Source: Adiantum capillus-veneris (lineage: Eukaryota; Streptophyta; Polypodiopsida; Polypodiales; Pteridaceae). From it: a DNA stretch of 64,000 bases. Made by a program: the position numbers and the translations under genes. Positions 57,603 through 64,000 of the stretch are shown in pieces. The stretch is taken from positions 136,417,920-136,481,919 of the forward strand of contig CM043964.1 of the NCBI GenBank assembly GCA_014529385.2, written 5' to 3'. The notes beneath the pieces were generated by a model, which did no database searches, was not told where the DNA came from, and worked only from the letters and a program-made list of their open reading frames with translations. Numbering within the stretch: position 1 is the first letter of the stretch; every line of letters begins with the position of its first letter.

Positions 57603-58347
57603 TGTTGGGAAATATGACGTAGCTAAGTAGATAATTGAGTAGATTACTTAATGGAGAGAGATAATTTTCACACATGAGATTATAGAGTAGAGAGAGAGAG
57701 AGAGTACACACGATATACGTGGTTCACCCAATGTGGGTTACGTCCACGAGAAAGCAGCCACTCAATGGCTTTAGTACTTCAAAACAAGAAGTAGGCTACA
57801 AAGGGATTATACCCTTTTGGAGCTCGCACCTTGCTTCACTCTCACCACCTCACACCCACCTTGTTGCATCAACGTCACACTATGAAATGTGTGTAGAAAT
57901 GGCCTCCCTTTATAGGCCAAAAGGGCTGCCCCCTCTCATGAGAGGCAACCATGTCTAGCCGCCCTTGTGTAGATAAGTCCAAATCGAAACCTCCAATCTA
58001 CCCATGTGTGGCCGCCCTTGAGAAGACAAGTGCGCTTTTGAATTATGCTACCGGCCATCGGCCATTGACTTTCGACCAGCGGCCATCGGGCATTGACTAC
58101 CGGCCAACCGACCGATCGTTTTCCAACCACTTTCCAGCCGCCGTCCGACCATAATATTCCGGTGAAAAAAAAATTATTCCGGCGAAAGAAGTCTCGAGCT
58201 TAAGCTCGAGACCGGGCATGAAAATTTTGGTTTCCGGTGAGTTATTTTTCTTCACGCACAATGGCTTCTCCTCATAATGGGGGCCTTACAAATGTGCGTT
58301 TTTAACACAGAAAATTACAAGGGGTAAATCATGCTCCATACTTAACA
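57603..58347 (-). repeat. 5' LTR of the copia derivative
   Basis: 745 bp, same ends as the left LTR. It differs by an extra GGCCATCGG-repeat stretch (about 58050-58090) and a 22-bp perfect palindrome at 58191-58212 that the left LTR lacks. Confidence 0.92.
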
Positions 58348-58640
58348 ATAAGGTCCACCACTTGTCCAAACTAAGCTATATTCAAGCATACAAATAGAGA
58401 TAGATACATTGTATGGCCATCATATCTCCAATATATCATCTTTAATATCAATCATTCATTGCTCTCAAGCTCCATTATATGCCCAATCATAAGTATCATG
58501 AATTATCTACCCAACCAGACTACTTCTCCAACGTAAAGTATCATGGATTAATTGGTCGCAATCACCATCACGTGTCTAACCTATAGTGCATTCTAATACG
58601 TAAATTGTGGTTTTAGATTTTGACTATTTTAGCTTCTTTT
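58348..58640. repeat. Array B, continued
   Basis: Resumes with ATAAGGTCCACCACTTGTCC at the exact unit start, then fades after one to two units into AT-rich sequence. Confidence 0.75.
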
Positions 58641-58706
58641 GTATGTAATTTTGACATAATTTCTACTTGATTTTTCAATTAACAATTTAATTTTTTCATT
58701 TTCCGG

Positions 58707-58980
58707 ATGGACTTTCAATATGGGGAGAAAGTGCACATGATATTTGACAATAAATTTGTTGATGTCGGTTGTGTGTGTAGAAACAATGAAGATTCCACTT
58801 GTGAAGGTATAAAGATAGGCCAAGTAAATGTATTCATACTAGTGGAAGAATGCTTGAAGGATGTGGTCCTTCCTTTTTCTACAATGGATACTACTTCCCT
58901 CCAAGGCTCAATTTGGAGTGCCATTTGGTGGCCAAAGGTTCAAATACAGTCTATCATAGTAATGCCAACTTACTTGAACC
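58707..58980 (+). pseudogene. Transposon-protein C-terminal-like fragment
   Basis: The frame from ATG 58707 reads FQYGEKVHMIFDNKFVDVGC, EGIKIGQVNVFILVEECLKD, VVLPFS, and ends SAIWWPKVQIQS. The pattern G..V.......VA.G/VG.C with G.....V.V..V....LP and ..WP resembles the C-terminal domain of plant CACTA TNP1-type proteins. Weak and short; the frame runs into the rRNA-derived piece. Confidence 0.4.
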
Positions 58981-59073
58981 AATGCAATATTCCCCATTGA
59001 TGCCTCCCTATGGAGTTTGGGCCGTGTCTCAGTCCCAGTGTGGTTGATCGTTCGAAAAGATCAACTAAGCATC
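58981..59073 (-). rRNA. Fragment of SSU rRNA gene, probably mitochondrial (NUMT)
   Basis: The minus strand reads GATCAACCACACTGGGACTG then AGACACGGCCC, AACTCC, a GGGAGGCA word and ATGGGGAATATTG: the universally conserved stretch around E. coli 16S positions 310-365. Upstream TTGATCTTTTCGAACGATCA matches the plant mitochondrial 18S hairpin (CTTTTCGGACGATCAACC) better than plastid 16S. Only about 93 bp are present, so it is a non-functional insert. Confidence 0.85.
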
Positions 59074-59080
59074 TGCAGCT

Positions 59081-60780
59081 TTGCAAAGCTGCAATGGTGA
59101 TGAGGAAGAGGATCATGTGGATGCACAAGCTACAAATGTAACATCAATAACAAGCTACAATGGTGATGAGGAAGAGGATAATTATGTTTATGATGTTCTC
59201 TCCATATGCTACAAAAAAGATGAGAAGGTGTGGTACCAATTCAAGATAAATGGGACTATTATTTTTTGTAGGGCATGGTATGATCTACATGGAATACCAA
59301 AGACATCGTTTTACTGCTACAAGGAAAGGTTTGGAAATGGTGTGCTTCAATATGTGCATGGAAACACATGTACATTGAAAAGAGGACTTCAACATACTAG
59401 CTTAGCAAGAGCATTGCTCAATGAATTTGTGGATAACAACTCTGAGAAGATGCCGCATAGAAGTAGAACAATGTTGGATGGTTCAAGGGAGACTTAATTG
59501 GTAATTCCATCAACATACAAACAAGTGAATATTTTAAGTAAAATCAACACAACACTTGAACAAATGGGGTATGAGAAGAATCTTTCCCAGTCTTCTTTTG
59601 GTAGAATTTGGAACAAAGAGTACCCACATGTCACCTTAACAAAGATAAGTAAGTTCTATTTGTAGTTCAATCAAAGCAATATTGTAAGCCAAACCTAACC
59701 TTGAAAAAAGAGCTCTCCTCTTGAGGGAGAGAGAAGTTCACATGGCACAACAAAAGAGTTGTGGAAGCCTATATTATGCATGATGCACATTTTTGGAAAC
59801 TCAACCAGATAAATATGTATGCATAGTTCATGAATAGATGGATCAAAAGAAGACAGCAATTCCAAGACTATGCGTTGTTCCCAAGGGTGTGGATTCACTT
59901 TACAATTTGCAAGTGGCACTAATTGGCAAGATCACTCATGGACATGGAGAAGGTCATTACGAACACTTTGTTTTGAATGGTATGTGGCCAGCTGATCCAA
60001 ACCTTACAATTGCTAATTGTTTACACAACTTAGAAAGGATGGATAAGCATCCACTTGGTGATCTAGTAACAAATGGGCTTCCGAGGAGCAATGTTTCACT
60101 ATTACATGCTTTGAACAGAAGGGATGATTTAGACTACCATAACATGAGTGACAGAAAAGGGCCTATTGTTCAATCACCTGAAATTGTAGAAGAGGATTTG
60201 CGGTCAACATTTTGCAAGTTGCCAGAGAACACTACAATTAGATAATTGTGCTGGGGAGAATAAAAACCAAAATTTATTTGCTTACTTGTCATTTCTTGTT
60301 GCAAGGGGGGTTTTCAAAACCATCCAGCTAGGATTTTTAATGGTTGGACATACACATGAGGATACACATGCTATATTTAGCAAGTTTTTAGAGAAGTTCA
60401 GAGTTACACAAACTTATACTTTGCCACATTTGATGGATACATTAAGAACTAGCTCATCTTCATCTCCAGCTCCATTCTTGCTCAATAAGGTTTCTGAATG
60501 CTTACCTTATAATCTAGATTAGTCAAAGTATTTGGAATTGCTTGTGACACAAACAATTTGGCCTCTTATGTTTAAGTCCACAAGTACATTTATTATCCAC
60601 ATGCAGAGTAAATCCCACAATCGGTGTTGTTTTTTTAAAGAATAAGAGCCTAGTGTGGAGTGCTTCTACTAAATTGAATGAGATCCCTATTCCTTAACTC
60701 CACAATTTGATGGAAGTTATAGTGTGTCCAAGAATGGCTACACAAGAATTGAACTTACATCCCTTTCCTCAAAATTGTGT
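59081..60780 (+). pseudogene. DUF7869-type transposase-like gene, degenerate
   Basis: + strand pieces in order: QYVHGNTCTLKRGLQHTSLA and MPHRSRTMLDG (59350-59480); SQSSFGRIWNKEYPHVTLTK (about 59587-59646); MDQKKTAIPRLCVVPKG (59838); GKITHGHGEGHYEHFVLNGM then WPADPNLT (about 59919-60005); then after a +1 shift LDNCAGENKNQNLFAYLSFL (60238) and QLGFLMVGHTHEDTHAIFSK (about 60328). The LDN..ENKN and GHTHED motifs, with MDQ.KT..PRL upstream, are the signature of DUF7869-type proteins, which look like RNase H-fold transposases; the biochemical role is not established here. At least three frame breaks. Further weak similarity may extend to 60780. Confidence 0.6.
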
Positions 60781-63298
60781 GCCCTTACAGTTGCATATTG
60801 CTTCTAATTTGAGTAGCCAAACATGATCCTAGACTCTAATCAAGGATAACTTCAAACTTCACAATCGTAGTGTCCTGATGTAGTAAAAATGGATCTTGGT
60901 TTTCACATCTCCTAAGGTCTTACACTCATATATCACCATACCATCTTGTAGATATATTGATAAAAAGTGGCAATATAGTTGTTGATGAGAAATATGAAAA
61001 TTAAAAGTACACATCTTTCTTGTATTAGTATAGTTGTCATAGAAATACTCAAAACTCAAAAGTACTGCATGATTGAAACATATTTGGTGTCCCCCTTGCA
61101 CAAAATATGGAACATGCTTATACACTCTTTACTAGACCATAAATCTTACACCCATCATCATGGCCAAATCTATAAAGAAAATTTTAATGAGCACTTTGTT
61201 GCAAAATCTGGCTAAAAATATTTATGGGCACCTCGTTAAAGAAGCCAAGAACCAATGATCTTGTGGCAATCGTGTCCCAATAGGAAAAGTGATATTTGAT
61301 AAATCCATGGCATCTGTGTTAAAATAATGGATATCAAAGAACAATCCCTTGGCTTCATGAATGTGAGTTAGACTCACCCTAATTTTGTTGTAAATTGATA
61401 AAACTTTTGCCCATAAGTGCTAGAATATGGGATCACAAACATCATCTTATGGTCAGTAGTTGACTGTTACACTTGGGCCTTGCCAATAGTCTTGTTAATA
61501 TTGTAATTTGGTTCTAAAACCTTATCGAAATTCCATAGCAAAGTGAACATGTTTTGTCCCTAGATAGATGTGCACACTCGAATCAACATAAAAAATAATG
61601 CCACCAAAACTTGTATCTCATTGCATAACTTGGAGCTTTGATGCTCAAAGTAATTGAAATAGATAGACACTCCATATCCTTGATGACAAGATTAGATATA
61701 AGCGGTAGAACATCACTAGTACTCATAAATTAGCCTCTCACATTCCTTGAAGTGATTGAACAACATTTCCTCAACAATTTCTGCTACTAATTTGCACTTG
61801 TCAAACCTTTTGACAAGTTGACTTCAATATCTCCACGTGCATGTGGATAAGGTCTTTGACTTGCTGCAAAAATCTTCTTGCTTGTATATGCACCTAGCCT
61901 ATCCTCAAGCACGTATGTTTGTAACATATCCTCAAGCACATATTATTATAGCATATCTCAAGATTTGGAAGTGCCTATAAACATCTTACACAAATATCCC
62001 TACTAATTTAAAAATCTAACTGACCTAAGTAACCTTTTTACCCATCATAAATAATGCTAGATTTTAAACTATGCAAGTATGAAAAAATAGCCTTGCTAAA
62101 GCATTGAACCATAATAGGATAAAAAATATTGCCTTGCTTGTTGTTATGGAATTCAAAGCACCTTGCTTACCCTTTTGGAAAATCTTGTAAGCTTGTGATT
62201 CCCTACAACTGGTGGGAAAACGCCCTTGAGAGTTGGCCTATCAGTTCTTAGATAAGATGAGAGCTCTTGTTCATCAAGCTTAGGTTTTATTTCTACAAAA
62301 CACTCAGAGAACGAATTAAAAATAAACGTGATAGACCTCCAAGCCTCAAAGCCCTACTTTTGACAAGCTTTGTAACGCTTTCAAGGCCTACTACGGAGGG
62401 ATAACTTTTGTGATGTGGTTGCCATTTTGCAAAAGAGCATTGCATGCTTTGGAAAGATTGAGAATCACAAGGGGGGTCCTTTTAAGCCTCCCTGTGCTAA
62501 ATGCTCTTTACCAATTTTTAAATGTAGATGGGAAAGGTTAAGTAATGAGCAACAATTTCATTTGATTGTAGCTTTGTTTAATACTCAAATACGATGAGCA
62601 CTTTGGTTTGTTCGCAAATTCCCATGTAATCCACTGCTATAGAGCTAATTGGCCATCACATACGCAATTCTTTTTTACAGACAGCTATAGAACTAATTGG
62701 TCATCACATACGCAATTCTTTTTTAAAAATTCCTCAATGCACTTTGTAATTCGTTTACTTCAATGCTAGATGCTTCATGTCAATCTGTGTATGTCTTGTT
62801 AGGTTCTGTAGCAACACCCACCAAGCAAGACTATTTGCACATTTAAGTGAGTGTTCTCTCACCATGCATTTCATGCTTTGTGCATTCTAAAACTAAGCAA
62901 AATTCAATCCCACATAGTGAGTTTGAAATTGTTGATTGGTTCCTTTATACAAACATTTGCTTGCAAAACAAAAATATAGAGAGCTGTGTTGAGACAGCTT
63001 TGAGATTACCTGCCTTAGGTGGTGGTTGTCTAGCTTCTATTAATAGCAAGAGGGGCAGCTCTAGTAATGCAACAAGCTATCTACCATCCCTAGGCGTTGA
63101 TTGAATAGCTTCTATCAATAGCAAGAGGGGTAGCTAATCGAGACACGATTTCAGGATGATTTTGTTTTTTTGCAATCGTTGCTTCCCAACACATCATGTA
63201 GAAGGCTTGTTAATAAGCTAGCAGTTCTTTCTCACTACGCCATATCTAGTTGAGTTTGAAATCGCTAGCTAAAAAGGAAAAGTGGTAAAGTTCTCAAT
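60781..63298. other. AT-rich intergenic DNA, no gene recognised
   Basis: Frames are short and unlike known families (62415-62597 and 62847-63104 were inspected). A 55-bp direct repeat occurs at about 62625-62670 and 62683-62727 (CTATAGA.CTAATTGG.CATC, ACATACGCAATTC). AGCTTCTATTAATAGCAAGAG recurs at about 63033 and 63107. Confidence 0.5.
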
Positions 63299-63874
63299 TG
63301 TTAAGTGTGGAGCCTGATTCACTCCTTATAAAAAAAAATTACTCAAAAAATGCACATTTGTAAGGCCTCCGTTATGAAGAGAAGCCATCATGCGTGAGAA
63401 AAATCACTCGTCGAAAAACCCAAAATTCACGTCGGAATATTCTTTTTCGTCAGAATATTGTGGCCAAACAACAATCGAAAAATGACTGTTTTTAGCCAGT
63501 TGGCCTGTTGGCTGGTGGTCGAATTCAATGGCCGTTAGATGAGTTTCAGGCAAACTTGTCTACAGTTACACATGGGTGCATGACCAATTTCTAGGCGGAC
63601 TTGTTTACTCAAGGGTGGCTACACAGACGGGTGTCTCTCATGAGAGAGGGCATCCCTTTTGGCCTATAAAAGGAGACCTCCTCTACACACAAAACGTATT
63701 GTGAAGGTGTGAGTGAAGTGTATGTGAGATGGACTAAGAAAGTGACGCAAGGCGGGAGTTCAGTTAAGGGTTGCTAATCCCTTTGTAACCTACTTCTAGT
63801 TTGAAGTGCAAATCCATTGAGTGGTTGCTTTCCCGTGGATGTAGCCCACATTGGGTGAACCATGTATATCGTGT

Positions 63875-63938
<64 letters not shown>

Positions 63939-63998
63939 ATCTCTCTCCATTAAGTAAAACACTCTAATCTCTCTTTAGCTATGCCTTTATTCCTAACA
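63299..63998 (+). repeat. Copia LTR, + orientation, at the window edge
   Basis: TGTTAAGTGTGGAGCC at 63299 to CCTAACA at 63998, 700 bp; the inverted counterpart of the LTRs at 21664, 54821 and 57603. GGCCTATAAAAGG at 63661 is the probable TATA box. (CT)n at 63879-63933. Whether it is a solo LTR or the 5' LTR of an element continuing to the right cannot be seen. Confidence 0.88.
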
Positions 63999-64000
63999 TC

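Larger units (their letters stand above)
54821..58347 (-). mobile_element. Ty1/copia deletion derivative inside array B
   Basis: Left LTR 54821-55524, right LTR 57603-58347, TG...CA ends. Next to the left LTR, ATCTCCCACTTGG is the complement of a copia polypurine tract; next to the right LTR lies a perfect Met-initiator tRNA primer site. Minus-strand coding: gag (57538-56952), zinc knuckle fused to RT (56944-56639), RT (56635-56252), RNase H (56282-55773). Protease, integrase and the RT N-terminus are deleted. No perfect target duplication is seen (GAAAG left, ATAAG right). Confidence 0.93.

Noticed and set aside
62415-62597. 60-codon frame with Cys residues (CAKCSLPIFKC)
   Set aside because: Isolated, no recognised zinc-finger spacing or homology.
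1-64000. Bacterial-type operons, ribosome binding sites, integrative elements or phage
   Set aside because: Introns, plant LTR retrotransposons, CACTA elements and long microsatellites show eukaryotic nuclear DNA; the only bacterial-type sequence is the rRNA fragment at 58981-59073.

Overview
This is nuclear DNA of a land plant with a TE-rich genome. The evidence is plant-type splice sites, plant Ty3/gypsy (dual RNase H and chromodomain types), Ty1/copia elements primed by initiator Met tRNA, two CACTA elements, and one spliced host gene of a plant-specific family (RopGEF, PRONE domain). I cannot name the species. The mixture of retroelements and the many long (GA)n, (CA)n and (CT)n tracts fit a large seed-plant or fern-type genome, but that is only an inference.

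Layout. 1-6.6 kb: a decayed Tat-like Ty3/gypsy element on the + strand, entering from the left edge, with an intact integrase reading frame. 6.6-8.06 kb: C-rich and dinucleotide low-complexity DNA. 8060-15692: a 7.6 kb CACTA transposon with perfect 3-bp TAA target duplications, a six-exon TNP2-type transposase gene, a second transposon gene and palindromic subterminal arrays. 17.2-20.8 kb: a deleted chromovirus (minus). 20.8-22.4 kb: a copia 5' piece (minus). 22.4-24.7 kb: old copia fragments (plus) flanking a partial copy of the RopGEF gene. 25792-28192: the intact seven-exon RopGEF gene (minus), the only clearly functional host gene here. 28.2-30.5 kb: its likely promoter/leader side, full of microsatellites.

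30.7-46.5 kb is a nested locus. A degenerate minus-strand reverse-transcriptase ORF of an unusual family is split by a chromovirus (31537-38379, TSD GATGA) and by a second, shorter CACTA copy (40189-46127, TSD TAA). Removing each insertion and one TSD copy makes the reading frame continuous. Both CACTA copies carry a captured fragment of a host HIPP-type gene (heavy-metal-associated domain; one copy also keeps the CaaX prenylation tail).

47.6-51.5 kb is a tandem repeat array with units of about 50 and about 110 bp. 53.4-54.8 kb and 58.35-58.6 kb hold a second array with an exact 50-bp period, and the two arrays share a TCCACCACTTG core. A copia deletion derivative (54821-58347) sits inside the second array. 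58.7-60.8 kb: remnants of a transposase-like gene with a GHTHED motif (DUF7869 type), preceded by a short antisense fragment of an SSU rRNA gene that looks mitochondrial. 60.8-63.3 kb has no recognisable gene. 63299-63998 is a copia LTR in + orientation at the right edge.

Most coding potential is therefore transposon-derived and broken. The working parts are the RopGEF gene, which should activate ROP GTPases, and possibly individual transposon reading frames.
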